A DNA stretch of 64,000 bases from Candidatus Solibacter sp. Lineage in GTDB: Bacteria; Acidobacteriota; Terriglobia; Bryobacterales; Bryobacteraceae. Position numbers and translations under genes: made by a program. Below, piece by piece: positions 17,461 to 26,717 of this stretch. Below the pieces are notes generated by a model. It searched no databases and was not told the DNA's origin. It saw nothing but the letters and a program-made list of their open reading frames with translations. The stretch spans positions 1-64,000 of the forward strand of contig PNKE01000014.1 in the NCBI GenBank assembly GCA_013822245.1. Direction: 5' to 3'. Position 1 is the stretch's first letter, and each line of letters begins with the position of its first letter.

Positions 17461-18843
17461 ATGAACGCAAATCCTGGACTGCTCCGGCAACTCGGCCTGT
17501 ACTCGGCGATCGCGCTGGTGATTTCGAACATGATCGGCACGGGGATCTTCACGACCACCGGGTTTCTGGCCGGGCAGTTGGGCAGCCCGAAGCTGGTGCT
17601 GGTGATCTGGCTGGTTGGCGCGGTCTTCGCACTGGCCGGGGCATTCTGCTATTCGGAACTGGGGATCAACTTCCCGGCTTCGGGCGGCGAGTATGTCTAT
17701 CTGACGAGGGCGTTCGGGCCGACCTGGGGGTTCATGTCGGGCTGGGTGAGCTTCTTTGCCGGCTTTTCGGCGCCGATCACGGCGGCGGCGCTGGCGTTTT
17801 CGGACTACCTGAGTTACTTCGCGCCGGCGCTGGCGCAGGAGAAGGCATGGTGGCGGTGGTCTAACGGCGAATTCGGGTTGCAGTTCGGCTATGCGCAATT
17901 CGCCGCGGCGGGACTGATCCTTGTATTCACGATCCTCAATCTATTCGGCGTCGAATTCATCGCCAGGATTCAGAATACGCTGACCTCGATCAAGGTGCTG
18001 GTGCTGCTGGCGTTCATCGGATTCGGGTTCACGGTGGGCCAGGGCGACTGGTCGCATCTAAGCCAGGCGACCGAACGGACTGTCACGACGTCGATTCCGG
18101 CGCAGTTCGCCATCAGCCTGTTCTGGATCTATGTGGGCTATTCGGGGTGGAACGCGGCGACGTATGTGGCCGAGGAACTCAGGAAACCGGAGCGGACGCT
18201 GCCCTGGGCGCTGATGCTGGGCACGGCGGTGGTGGCGGTGCTGTACCTGCTGCTGAACGTGGTGTTCATCTACGCCGTGCCGCTGGGCGAGATGAAGGGC
18301 GTGATCGCGGTGGGCAGCCTGGCGGCCAAGGCGCTGTTCGGGCCGCAGGTGGCGGGGATATTCGCCGGGTTGCTGGCGGTGTCGCTGATGTCGACGGTGA
18401 ACGCGATGGTGACGATCGGGCCGCGGCTGTATTACGCGATGGCGAAGAACGGAGCGTTTCTGCCGGTGGCGGCGAAGGTGCATGAGAAGTGGCGGACGCC
18501 GGCGCCGGCGATTCTTTGCCAGGGCGGATTGGCGATGCTGATGACGGTGTTCAGCTTCGGGCTGCTGATGGTCTATATCGGATTTCTGCTGAACTTCTTT
18601 GCCGTGCTGGCGGTGATCAGCCTGTTGAAGTTCCGGCGGCGGGAGGGGTGGCAGAAGCTGGGCGTGGTGAGCTTCGCCTGGCCGTTGATGCCGATGCTGT
18701 TTGTGATTCCGGGCATCTGGATGACCGTCTATGGAGCGATGCTGGCGCCGGCGATTTCAATTTCGGCGGCGGTGACGCTGGCGGCCGGGGCGCTGGTCTA
18801 CCACTTCAAGCTGAAGAAGACGGGCGAGTCTTTGGTATCGTGA
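17461..18843 (+). CDS. APC-superfamily amino acid permease
   Basis: A 460-aa membrane protein with ~12 transmembrane helices. The unwound TM1 substrate motif is SNMIGTGIFTTTG, TM2-3 carries FCYSELGINFPASGGEYVYL, and TM6 carries FWIYVGYSGWNAATYVAEEL with the conserved E-E-L before the cytoplasmic loop. This pattern fits the LAT/APC amino-acid exchangers or symporters. Substrate cannot be predicted. It starts close to the divergent DUF4287 gene and is followed after 7 bp by folD, so the two are likely cotranscribed. Confidence 0.88.
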   Translation: MNANPGLLRQLGLYSAIALVISNMIGTGIFTTTGFLAGQLGSPKLVLVIWLVGAVFALAGAFCYSELGINFPASGGEYVYLTRAFGPTWGFMSGWVSFFAGFSAPITAAALAFSDYLSYFAPALAQEKAWWRWSNGEFGLQFGYAQFAAAGLILVFTILNLFGVEFIARIQNTLTSIKVLVLLAFIGFGFTVGQGDWSHLSQATERTVTTSIPAQFAISLFWIYVGYSGWNAATYVAEELRKPERTLPWALMLGTAVVAVLYLLLNVVFIYAVPLGEMKGVIAVGSLAAKALFGPQVAGIFAGLLAVSLMSTVNAMVTIGPRLYYAMAKNGAFLPVAAKVHEKWRTPAPAILCQGGLAMLMTVFSFGLLMVYIGFLLNFFAVLAVISLLKFRRREGWQKLGVVSFAWPLMPMLFVIPGIWMTVYGAMLAPAISISAAVTLAAGALVYHFKLKKTGESLVS

Positions 18844-18850
18844 TGATGAC

Positions 18851-19765
18851 ATGGCGACGATCCTCGACGGCAAGGCCGTTAACCAGCAGATCATCGACGA
18901 ACTGAAGCCGCGCATCGCAGCGCTGACCGGAACCAGGCGTGCCCCGGGCCTGGCGGTGGTGCTTGTGGGCAACGATCCGGCGAGCGAGATCTACGTCTCG
19001 TCCAAGGTGAAGACCTGCATCGAACTCGGCATGAGGAGCGAAGAGATCCGCATGGCTGAGAGCGCGACGACGGCCGAGGTGCTGTCTCAAGTGGACGCGC
19101 TGAACCGCGATGCGGGCATCGACGGCATTCTGGTGCAGATGCCGCTGCCGAAGCAGATTGATTCGCGGGCCGTGCTGCTGGCCATCGATCCGTCGAAGGA
19201 TGTGGACGGTTTCCATCCGGTGAATGTGGGCAATCTGGTGGGCAATGTGCCAGGCCCGAGGCCGTGCACGCCGGCCGGGGTGATGGAACTGCTGAAACGT
19301 TACGGCATCGCACTGAAGGGCAAGCGGGCGGTGGTGGTGGGCCGCAGCGACATCGTGGGCAAGCCGATGGCGATGCTGCTGATGCATGAGCACGCCACGG
19401 TGACCATTTGTCATTCGAGGACCGTGGATCTGGCCGCGGAATGCCGCCGGGCCGAGATCCTGGTGGCGGCGATCGGTCGGACGGCGATGATCGAAGCCGA
19501 ACATATCAGCGAGGGCGCGGTGGTAGTTGATGTCGGCATCAACAGGGTGACGAGCCGCGAAGAGGCGGTGCGGCTGACCGGGGGCAACGCGGCGCGGATG
19601 GCGGGGTTCGATAAGCGGGGTTCGATTGTGGTGGGCGACGTCGATCCGGTGGCGATGGCCGAACGCGCGTCAGCCTATACGCCGGTGCCGGGCGGGGTGG
19701 GTCCGCTGACCATTGCCATGTTGATGTCGAACACGGTGGAGAGCGCCGAGCGGCGGTTGGGATAG
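18851..19765 (+). CDS. folD: Bifunctional methylenetetrahydrofolate dehydrogenase/cyclohydrolase
   Basis: This 304-aa enzyme interconverts 5,10-methylene-, 5,10-methenyl- and 10-formyl-THF. Motifs include the catalytic YVSSKVKTCIELG (the Lys of the family Y-x(3)-K), GILVQMPLPKQ, DVDGFHPVNVGNL, the NADP site VVVGRSDIVGKPMAMLL and the C-terminal signature PGGVGPLTIAMLMSNT. Length is typical. It begins 7 bp after the permease and ends 6 bp before coaE. Confidence 0.97.
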   Translation: MATILDGKAVNQQIIDELKPRIAALTGTRRAPGLAVVLVGNDPASEIYVSSKVKTCIELGMRSEEIRMAESATTAEVLSQVDALNRDAGIDGILVQMPLPKQIDSRAVLLAIDPSKDVDGFHPVNVGNLVGNVPGPRPCTPAGVMELLKRYGIALKGKRAVVVGRSDIVGKPMAMLLMHEHATVTICHSRTVDLAAECRRAEILVAAIGRTAMIEAEHISEGAVVVDVGINRVTSREEAVRLTGGNAARMAGFDKRGSIVVGDVDPVAMAERASAYTPVPGGVGPLTIAMLMSNTVESAERRLG

Positions 19766-19771
19766 CGCGGG

Positions 19772-20377
19772 ATGCTCAGAGTGGGCCTCACCGGGGGGCT
19801 GGCGACGGGGAAGAGCCATGTGGGGGCTTACCTCGAACAGATGGGGTGTCATCTCCTGAAAGCCGACGAACTCGGCCACAAGGCGCTGCTGCGTGGCGGC
19901 GCCGCATTCGAGGCCGTGGTCAGCCATTTCGGCGCCGGCGTGCTTGATGACGCGGGCGAGATCGACAGGAAGGCGCTGGGGGCGGTGGTTTTTGACGATC
20001 CGGAAAAGCTGGCGCTGCTGAATTCGATCATTCATCCGGTGGTGATCCGGGCCGAGGAGGGTTGGTTTGAAGGCGTCTCCATTGTTGATCCCGGGGGCAT
20101 CGCCGTTGTGGAAGCGGCTATCCTGATAGAAACGGGCAGCTACAAGCGGTTCGACCGGATCATTCTGACGGTCTGCGCAAGGGAGCAGCAGATTGCGCGC
20201 GCGATGAAGCGCGACGGGTCGAGCCGTGAAGAGGTGGAGGCGAGGTTGATGCGCCAGATGAGCCTCGATGAGAAGCGGAAGTACGCCGACCACGTGGTTG
20301 ATACGAGCGGCGACAAGGCGGCGACGGAGTTGGAGACGCGCCGCGTGTACGAGGAGTTGAGGAGGGTGAAGGGATGA
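19772..20377 (+). CDS. coaE: Dephospho-CoA kinase
   Basis: A 201-aa P-loop kinase for the last step of CoA synthesis. Walker A is GLTGGLATGKS, followed by LKADELGHKAL, the lid/CoA region GIAVVEAAILIETGSYKRFDRIILTVC and RMSLDEKRKYADHVVDTSGD (here MRQMSLDEKRKYADHVV). All key residues are present. It overlaps the next gene by four bases (ATGA). Confidence 0.94.
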   Translation: MLRVGLTGGLATGKSHVGAYLEQMGCHLLKADELGHKALLRGGAAFEAVVSHFGAGVLDDAGEIDRKALGAVVFDDPEKLALLNSIIHPVVIRAEEGWFEGVSIVDPGGIAVVEAAILIETGSYKRFDRIILTVCAREQQIARAMKRDGSSREEVEARLMRQMSLDEKRKYADHVVDTSGDKAATELETRRVYEELRRVKG

Positions 20378-21522
20378 AAATGAGAATCCTTCTGCTCAGC
20401 CTGCTGCTGGTGGCGGGCTTTGTTCTGGGCACCGCATACATGAAGCGCGGCGGGGGGGCGCCGGCTTCCGGCGAGGGCGGACCGCTGTGGTCGGGCCCGG
20501 CGACGGTTCGGGGCGCCGGGCTGTCGCCGGATGAACAGAATAACATCGACATCTACGCCAAGGCGCACGATGCGACGGTGAACATCACGTCGACCATCTA
20601 CCGCCAGAACTGGTTTCTCGAGGTGATCCCGCAGCGGGAATCCGGTTCGGGTTTTCTCCTTGACAAGAACGGTTCGATACTGACGAACAACCATGTGGTT
20701 TCGGGCCGCGCGCCGGAGATCCAGGTGACCCTCGCCGACCGCAGCAAGCACAAGGCGACCATCGTCCACCGCGATCCGCGCAACGATCTGGCGCTGATCA
20801 AGATCGCGCCCAAGGCCAACCTGAAGCACCTTGTTCTGGGCGATTCGGAGCGGTTGAAGGTGGGCCAGAAGGTGCTGGCCATCGGCAATCCGTTCGGTCT
20901 CGACGGGACGCTGACCACGGGCATCATCAGTTCGCTGGGCCGCGATATCCGCGCCGAGGACAACAACGTGCTGGAAGGGCTGGTGCAGACCGATGCGGCC
21001 ATCAATCCGGGCAATTCGGGCGGGCCGCTGCTGGACAGCTCCGGCAACGTGATCGGCATCAACACGGCGATTCTCGGGCCGGGCGGCAACATCGGCATCG
21101 GCTTCGCCATGCCGATCAACCGTGCCAAGGTGATGCTTGAAGCGTATGCGACGGGCAAGCAGATTGGACCGCCGCCGCGGTTGGGCGTGTCGGTGGCCCA
21201 GGTGCAGGGCGAACTGGCCCAGGAACTGGGACTGCCGAAAGAGGGCGGACTGCTGATTCAGCGGATCGAAGAAGGCTCGCCGGCCGAGGCGGCGGGGCTG
21301 CGGGGACCGCGGCGGGTGGCGATCATCGGCGGGATGTATGAACTGGGCATCGGCGGCGATTTGATTATGGCCATCGACGGCAAGCCGGCCGACCAGCTCG
21401 ATTCGCTGCGCCGCGGATTGAGTGGCAAGCGCGCCGGCGACAAGGTGGAATTGACGCTGTTCCGCAACAACCGGAAGGTGAACGTAACCGTGGTGTTGAC
21501 GGCTTCGGCCGATGTGCTTTGA
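20374..21522 (+). CDS. DegP/HtrA-type serine protease with one PDZ domain
   Basis: A 382-aa protease with an N-terminal membrane anchor/signal (ILLLSLLLVAGFVLGTAYM), a trypsin-like domain with the triad His in ILTNNHVVSG, Asp in RNDLALIKI and Ser in INPGNSGGPLLD, and a single C-terminal PDZ domain (~270-375; LGVSVAQVQ to VELTLFRNNRKV). It should act in the periplasm on misfolded proteins or signalling substrates. A single PDZ resembles DegS-like architecture, but this family is widespread and a specific DegS role is not implied. It is translationally coupled to coaE. Confidence 0.92.
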   Translation: MKMRILLLSLLLVAGFVLGTAYMKRGGGAPASGEGGPLWSGPATVRGAGLSPDEQNNIDIYAKAHDATVNITSTIYRQNWFLEVIPQRESGSGFLLDKNGSILTNNHVVSGRAPEIQVTLADRSKHKATIVHRDPRNDLALIKIAPKANLKHLVLGDSERLKVGQKVLAIGNPFGLDGTLTTGIISSLGRDIRAEDNNVLEGLVQTDAAINPGNSGGPLLDSSGNVIGINTAILGPGGNIGIGFAMPINRAKVMLEAYATGKQIGPPPRLGVSVAQVQGELAQELGLPKEGGLLIQRIEEGSPAEAAGLRGPRRVAIIGGMYELGIGGDLIMAIDGKPADQLDSLRRGLSGKRAGDKVELTLFRNNRKVNVTVVLTASADVL

Positions 21523-21541
21523 TTTCAGGAGAATGTTCACA

Positions 21542-22165
21542 ATGAAACTCGCATTGATGCTACTCGCGGCCGCTTCGCTGGCCGGCGCCGCCGATCAGCA
21601 GCTTTTCAACGGCAAGGACCTGACGGGCTGGAAGATGACCGGTCCGGGCAGCTTCGTCATTGAAGACGGCATGATGAAGACGCAGGGCGGCATGGGGCTG
21701 CTGTTCTACGAAAAGGAGAAGTTCGGCAACGCCGTGGTGAAGGTGGTGTTCAAGACCGTCTCCCAGCGCGGCAACTCCGGCGTAATCATCCGGCTGCCCG
21801 AACCGCCCACCGACCCCTGGTATGGCGTGCACAACGGCTATGAGGTTCAGATCGAATCGGGCGGCGATGAGTGGCACTCGACGGGGTCGATCTACTCGAT
21901 TTCGAAGTCGAACTCGCGCGAGCAGAAGGCGCCGGGCGAATGGAACACAATGGAGATCGAGTTGCGCGGCCCGGTGACGTCGATCACGGTAAATGGCGTG
22001 AAGGTGAACGAATACCGCGAAGGACAGCCGGTACCCGAACGCAAGGTGTGGTACGAGCCGGTGCGGGGCCCGAGGCCGGATGCGGGCTACATCGGACTGC
22101 AAAACCACGATCCACTCTCGATCGTGTACTTCAAGGAAGTCTCGGTGCGCCGGCTGGCGCGGTAG
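21542..22165 (+). CDS. DUF1080 (3-keto-disaccharide hydrolase-type) secreted protein
   Basis: This ~207-aa protein has a signal peptide (MKLALMLLAAASLAGA) and one concanavalin-like DUF1080 domain: QQLFNGKDLTGWKM at the start, NSGVIIRLPEP, PWYGVHNGYEVQI, GEWNTMEIELRGP and YIGLQNHD at the end. The family includes 3-keto-glycoside hydrolases and carbohydrate binders; these are very numerous in planctomycetes and acidobacteria. The start at 21542 has CAGGAGA ten bases upstream; the ATG at 21533 is too close to that site. Confidence 0.88.
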   Translation: MKLALMLLAAASLAGAADQQLFNGKDLTGWKMTGPGSFVIEDGMMKTQGGMGLLFYEKEKFGNAVVKVVFKTVSQRGNSGVIIRLPEPPTDPWYGVHNGYEVQIESGGDEWHSTGSIYSISKSNSREQKAPGEWNTMEIELRGPVTSITVNGVKVNEYREGQPVPERKVWYEPVRGPRPDAGYIGLQNHDPLSIVYFKEVSVRRLAR

Positions 22166-22219
22166 GGCCATGGCGGAGTTGAGAACACTTCGCCCGGCGT
22201 CTGCGTCAATGAAGTGAAC

Positions 22220-23191
22220 ATGAACCGCCGTACCTTCATCTCGTCCGCCGCAGGCATTTCGTCCGCCGCGGGACTGGCCACGCTGGCGGCCTGCAAGCGT
22301 GAAGCGCGGTTTGCCCGCGTCGACGCCGCGCTGGCGCCGTTGATTCCCTCCAGTGCGCTGGCGCTGGCCGGATTCCGGCTCGACAAACTGCGCGACACGC
22401 CGTTCTACCGCCGTTATGTCGAGGGCAAGCAGATACCGATGATCGAGGAGATCCAGGCGCAGACGGGTCTGGACCCGCGCAAGGACATCTGGGAGATCGT
22501 GCTTGCCTATCGCGGGCAGGAGAAGGCGCCGCTGGCGTTCATCCGCGGCAAGTTTGGCGGCGAGTTCGGCCGCGAGCCCAATTTTGACCGCACGAAGTTC
22601 CGCACGCTGAACCACAAGGGCTATTACATCCTGACTCCGGGCGAGGGCGCGGGTGTGCTGTTCATGAACACGGGCGCGGCGGTTGCGGGCAGGATCGAGG
22701 ACCTGATGCAGGTGATCGACGTGCGCGACGACAGCAAGGAGCATCCGCCGCAAGGGCTACTGGAACTGGTGAAAACGCTGCCCGGATCGGCGCACTTCTG
22801 GATGGCCGCCGAACAGGGAGCGGCGCTGTTGCCGGCGATGCCCTCGGAGGGCAACTTCGCCAACCTGGGACGAATGGCGCAGGCGACGCGCGAAGTGACG
22901 ATGTATGCCGAGCTGAAAGACGGCATGAGGGCCCGGTTGAAGGCAGTCTACGCCGATCCGCGGTCGGCGAAGATGGCGCACGACTTCGTCAAGGGCATGA
23001 TCGGCCTGGCCCGTCTGAGGACTCCGGACGGCGAGGCGGATCTGTTGAAGCTGTTCGACGGCGTCAGGCCGCTGCTGAAGGAAACCACTCTGGAGATCGA
23101 GGTCGTTCAGCCGTTCGAACTGATGGACCGGGTTATTTCCTTGGCGCCGGGATTGCGTCGCCCAGATTCATCGACCCCCCGCCCTCGCTGA
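22220..23191 (+). CDS. Tat-type lipoprotein of unknown function
   Basis: A 323-aa protein whose leader has both a twin-arginine motif (NRRTFIS) and a lipobox (LAAC, Cys25). The rest has no family that I recognise. It contains an early helix-rich segment (FYRRYVEGKQIPMIEEIQAQTGLDPRKDIWEIVLAY) and reads like the acidobacterial lipoproteins that measure or bind something at the membrane, with no catalytic motif visible. A GTG six bases upstream is an alternative start. The last ~59 bp overlap the convergent ferredoxin gene. Confidence 0.7.
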   Translation: MNRRTFISSAAGISSAAGLATLAACKREARFARVDAALAPLIPSSALALAGFRLDKLRDTPFYRRYVEGKQIPMIEEIQAQTGLDPRKDIWEIVLAYRGQEKAPLAFIRGKFGGEFGREPNFDRTKFRTLNHKGYYILTPGEGAGVLFMNTGAAVAGRIEDLMQVIDVRDDSKEHPPQGLLELVKTLPGSAHFWMAAEQGAALLPAMPSEGNFANLGRMAQATREVTMYAELKDGMRARLKAVYADPRSAKMAHDFVKGMIGLARLRTPDGEADLLKLFDGVRPLLKETTLEIEVVQPFELMDRVISLAPGLRRPDSSTPRPR

Positions 23192-23531
23192 CGTAGTTGC
23201 GGTTCCAGGACGGGATTTCGACCGTGACGTCGGCGTCGTTCGAGGTGATCACGGCCTGGCAGCCGAGGCGGGATCCCAACTGCAAGTCGGCCGCCATCTC
23301 GACGCGGTCGGCTTCGTCGTCTTCAATTTCCGAGACGAACTTCTCGCCTGTCTTCACGACGACGTGGCATGTGGTGCAGGCGCAACTGCCGCCGCAGGCG
23401 TGCTCGATATGAAACCCGAAATGTTCGGCGATGTCGAGGAAGCTTTTGGGCTTTCCGTGCTCGCCGTAGGGCAGGGAAGCGAGGTCAAATTCGAAGCTGT
23501 CCCCGGAGGGGAGAAATGTCACTTTGGCCAC
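23133..23531 (-). CDS. ISC-type [2Fe-2S] ferredoxin
   Basis: This 132-aa adrenodoxin-like ferredoxin has four cluster-binding cysteines in the pattern ACGGSCACTTCHV followed by LGCQAV about 40 residues later, with an acidic stretch EIEDDEADRVEMA between them as in Isc ferredoxins. It should carry electrons to Fe-S assembly or cytochrome P450-type partners. No isc genes are adjacent. Its 3' end overlaps the convergent lipoprotein gene by 59 bp. Confidence 0.93.
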   Translation of the reverse strand: MAKVTFLPSGDSFEFDLASLPYGEHGKPKSFLDIAEHFGFHIEHACGGSCACTTCHVVVKTGEKFVSEIEDDEADRVEMAADLQLGSRLGCQAVITSNDADVTVEIPSWNRNYVSEGGGSMNLGDAIPAPRK

Positions 23532-23632
23532 GAACTCAGTGTAACACGATCGAAGACTAAATTGGTCCTATATCGAGCCGGAACTGGCCTGGGCCGTACA
23601 CCCGGCGAATGGCATATGCTGATTGGAGTCGC

Positions 23633-24778
23633 ATGAGCCGCACGGCAATCATTCCCATCATCCTCACGGCCGGCCTGATTGGCTGCGCCCCCGCTCCTGA
23701 AGTGAAAAAGGAAAGACCGAAAGTGACCAGAACCAGCTTTGGAAAGACGCCTGAAGGGATCGAAGTGTCCCTGTACACGCTGAAGAACGCGAATGGCATC
23801 GAGGTGGGCATCATCAACTACGGCGGCATCATCGTCAGCCTGAAGACGCCCGACAAGACGGGCCAGTTCGCCGACATCGTGCTGGGCTTCGATTCGCTGG
23901 ACGGGTATCTGAAAGACCACCCGTACTTCGGCGCCATCATCGGGCGGTACGGCAACCGCATCGGCGGCGCGAAGTTCAGCGTCGGCGGCAAGGAGTATAA
24001 GCTGGCAGCCAACAATGGGCCGAACTCACTGCACGGCGGCGTGAAGGGCTTCGACAAGAAGGTGTGGGCCGCGGCGGTGGACGGCAATTCGAACTCGCTG
24101 ATCCTGACCTACACAAGCGCGGACATGGAAGAAGGCTATCCGGGCGCACTCGATGTCGAGGTGAAATACACGCTCACCGAGGCGGACGAGTTGCGGATCG
24201 ACTACAAAGCCACGACCGGCAAAGAGACCGTCGTCAACCTGACCAACCACAGCTACTTCAACCTCGCCGGGCAGGGCAACGGCGACATCCTGAAGCACTC
24301 GATTCAGATCATGTCGGAGAAGACAACGCCCGTCGATGCGACGCTGATTCCGACCGGCGAGTTGAAGGACGTCGCCGGCACGCCGTTCGATTTCACCGCA
24401 CCCCATGCCATCGGCGAGCGGATCAACGACGCCAGCGACGAGCAGATCAAATTCGGCGGCGGCTACGACCACAACTTCGCCGTCGACGGCCAGATGGGCA
24501 CGCTGCGGCCGGCGGCGCGGGTGACCGAACCCACATCGGGCCGCGTGATGGAGGTGCTGACCACCGAGCCGGGCATTCAGTTCTACACGGGCAACTTCCT
24601 GGATGGAACGTTGACGGGCAAAGGCGGCAAGGTCTATCAGAAGCGTTCCGGGTTCTGCCTGGAGACGCAGCACTATCCGGATTCGCCCAATAAGCCGCGG
24701 TTCCCCACCACGGCGCTCAAGCCCGGCGCGGCATACACCTCGACGACCGTCTACAGGTTCCCGGCGCCGGCGCGATAA
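23633..24778 (+). CDS. galM: Aldose 1-epimerase, lipoprotein form
   Basis: A 381-aa mutarotase that interconverts the alpha and beta anomers of hexoses. The leader ends in the lipobox LIGC, which predicts attachment to the membrane outside the cytoplasm, unlike cytosolic GalM. Catalytic residues are visible: NHSYFNLAGQG (His) and FCLETQHYPDSPN (Glu), along with GRYGNRIGGAKF and NGPNSLHGG. A GGAG lies five bases before ATG 23633; the upstream in-frame Met is not part of the leader. Confidence 0.93.
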   Translation: MSRTAIIPIILTAGLIGCAPAPEVKKERPKVTRTSFGKTPEGIEVSLYTLKNANGIEVGIINYGGIIVSLKTPDKTGQFADIVLGFDSLDGYLKDHPYFGAIIGRYGNRIGGAKFSVGGKEYKLAANNGPNSLHGGVKGFDKKVWAAAVDGNSNSLILTYTSADMEEGYPGALDVEVKYTLTEADELRIDYKATTGKETVVNLTNHSYFNLAGQGNGDILKHSIQIMSEKTTPVDATLIPTGELKDVAGTPFDFTAPHAIGERINDASDEQIKFGGGYDHNFAVDGQMGTLRPAARVTEPTSGRVMEVLTTEPGIQFYTGNFLDGTLTGKGGKVYQKRSGFCLETQHYPDSPNKPRFPTTALKPGAAYTSTTVYRFPAPAR

Positions 24779-24819
24779 GAGCCTTCGGCATTGAATTCCA
24801 ATAGGAAGAGCGGTGGCCG

Positions 24820-25935
24820 ATGAGCGTGAAACGTGTGGCCTTGGCCGGATACTACGGCCGGGGCAATTTCGGCGACGACCTCATGGCGGTGATCATCGGA
24901 CAGGCGATCAGGAAGTGGGGCATGGAACCGCGCGTCTTCGCATTGTGCGAACCCTATGCCGGCCGGTTCGGATTTGAAGTGGCGCGAACGCCGCGGGAAC
25001 TGCTCGACGGCGCCGGCTTGTTGGTTTGGGGCGGCGGCGGCGCGCTTGTCTCCTGGGGCGGCCGCAATGTTGACAAAATAACCAGACTGGAACTGGAGAC
25101 CCACGCGGAACTGCTCGATCAAGCCAAACGCCGGGGCGTTCGGACCGTGGCTGTTTCAGTGGGCGGCGGTGGCGGCACTTCTCCTCCGCAACCGCGGGAA
25201 CGGAGCGCCCGGCTGATCTCGGTGGCAAGTTGGATGACCGTCCGCAACCAAGCCGACCTGGCCTTACCTCGGAGCGCTGGCATCCCCTGCGGCTATTTCC
25301 CTGACATCGTTTGGCGCACGAGCGAGCTTTTCGCGCCGCCGGCGCGGCCCAAAGGCGGCCGCTTACGGATCGGCGTGGACATCTACTTCGCAAACCTCCG
25401 GCGTCAACACGCGGAGTATGCGCTGGCCCTGATGCAACTGGCCGTACTGCGAAGGCCCGACATCGAGTTCATCTTTGTCGATTCCACGAATAGGGCCTGC
25501 TCGCCCTACCGCTGCATCGGACGCGCTGTCCGGGGGCCGAATGTCACCCGTTATCAGTTCGAGCAACCCGATGCCGACCTCGAACTGCTGGGCGGACTCG
25601 ATGCGATGATATCGACCCGCCTGCATGTTCCGGTGGTCTGCCTTCAATATGGCGTCCCGGTTGCTTGCCTGTTCAGCGAAGGCAAGATGCGGCTGCTGCT
25701 CGAGTCTCTCGGTTTGCTGGAGCACTATTATGGGCATCACCGGGCGGCCGCATGGGCGCGTGTGATGTTGAGCGGCGGCGGATGGGAACGCTGGATTGCC
25801 AACTACAGGTTTCCGCCCGCCGCCTACCTGCGCGACGCGGCGCTGGGGCACTTGAGGGCGCTCGAAGCGGAAGTGTCCGGTGGCCGGGCGCCGCTGCTTT
25901 TCGAAACCGCGGAAGCGGGATCTGGCGGACAATAG
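24820..25935 (+). CDS. Polysaccharide pyruvyl transferase (CsaB-like)
   Basis: This 371-aa protein has the GT-B-like fold of the polysaccharide pyruvyl transferase family: an N-terminal GYYGRGNFGDDLMA motif, GLLVWGGGGALVS and, later, STRLHVPVVCLQYGVPV. CsaB-type enzymes add pyruvate ketals to cell-wall polymers or exopolysaccharides using PEP. No other polysaccharide genes are adjacent, so the acceptor is unknown. It lies 5 bp before the DnaC-like gene. Confidence 0.85.
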   Translation: MSVKRVALAGYYGRGNFGDDLMAVIIGQAIRKWGMEPRVFALCEPYAGRFGFEVARTPRELLDGAGLLVWGGGGALVSWGGRNVDKITRLELETHAELLDQAKRRGVRTVAVSVGGGGGTSPPQPRERSARLISVASWMTVRNQADLALPRSAGIPCGYFPDIVWRTSELFAPPARPKGGRLRIGVDIYFANLRRQHAEYALALMQLAVLRRPDIEFIFVDSTNRACSPYRCIGRAVRGPNVTRYQFEQPDADLELLGGLDAMISTRLHVPVVCLQYGVPVACLFSEGKMRLLLESLGLLEHYYGHHRAAAWARVMLSGGGWERWIANYRFPPAAYLRDAALGHLRALEAEVSGGRAPLLFETAEAGSGGQ

Positions 25936-25940
25936 AGAGC

Positions 25941-26684
25941 ATGGCGGAAGTCTGTAGTCACTGTGGCGGTTCGGGTTGGGTGATCGTCGAGCGTGACGGG
26001 TTGTCCGGCGCCAGGAGATGCACGTGCCAGAACGAAGGCCGCACTGAACGCCTGCGTGAGGCATCGCGCATCCCCGTCAACTATGCCGAGGATACGTTCG
26101 ACAACTTCCAGTTGCGCGGATCGAAGGAACTGGGCGAGGTGATGCTCTATTTGAAGCGCTATGCCGACAGCTACCCGGCCGTGGATCCGCCGGGCGTGCT
26201 GCTGGTGGGCGAGCCGGGCACGGGCAAGACGCATCTGGCCGTGGCCACGGCGAAGCGGTTGATCGAGCACGGCTTCAGCGTGGTGTTCACAGACTATTCG
26301 CACCTGCTGTCACGCATCCGGGCCAGTTACGACCCGGCCACCGGCGCCGACCGCGACGCCTTCAAGGAAGCCATGGATTGCGAGATCCTGCTGCTCGACG
26401 ACCTCGGCGCGCACCGCGTGACCGACTGGGTGGAGGATACCGTCACGTCGATCATCACCTACCGCGCCAACGAACGCCGGCCGACCATCGTCACCACAAA
26501 CCTGCCCGACCCCGACATGGGCGCGCAGGTGATCGAACGCAACCCCGAAGGCTCGCCGGCGCGCTTCGACATCAAGACGACGCTGACCGAGAAGATCGGC
26601 ATGAGGGCGCGGTCGCGGCTGTTCGAGATGTGCAAGATTCTCCGGATGCCGAAAGTGGGCGATTACCGGATCAGGAAATACTAA
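25941..26684 (+). CDS. DnaC/DnaI-like ATPase with N-terminal zinc motif
   Basis: A 247-aa AAA+ protein of the helicase-loader/IstB type. The N-terminus has a Cys cluster (CSHCGGSGW ... ARRCTC) likely to bind zinc. The ATPase domain shows Walker A GEPGTGKTH, Walker B EILLLDDLGA, sensor 1 TIVTTNLPD and the box VII Arg in MRARSRLFEMC. It could load the replicative helicase (DnaC/DnaI role), but no dnaB or transposase gene is nearby. The ATG at 25941 opens the Cys motif; a longer frame overlaps the pyruvyl transferase gene. Confidence 0.85.
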   Translation: MAEVCSHCGGSGWVIVERDGLSGARRCTCQNEGRTERLREASRIPVNYAEDTFDNFQLRGSKELGEVMLYLKRYADSYPAVDPPGVLLVGEPGTGKTHLAVATAKRLIEHGFSVVFTDYSHLLSRIRASYDPATGADRDAFKEAMDCEILLLDDLGAHRVTDWVEDTVTSIITYRANERRPTIVTTNLPDPDMGAQVIERNPEGSPARFDIKTTLTEKIGMRARSRLFEMCKILRMPKVGDYRIRKY

Positions 26685-26717
26685 CCGGCTCAAGCCGGCG
26701 GCGGAAAGGACGCCTGG

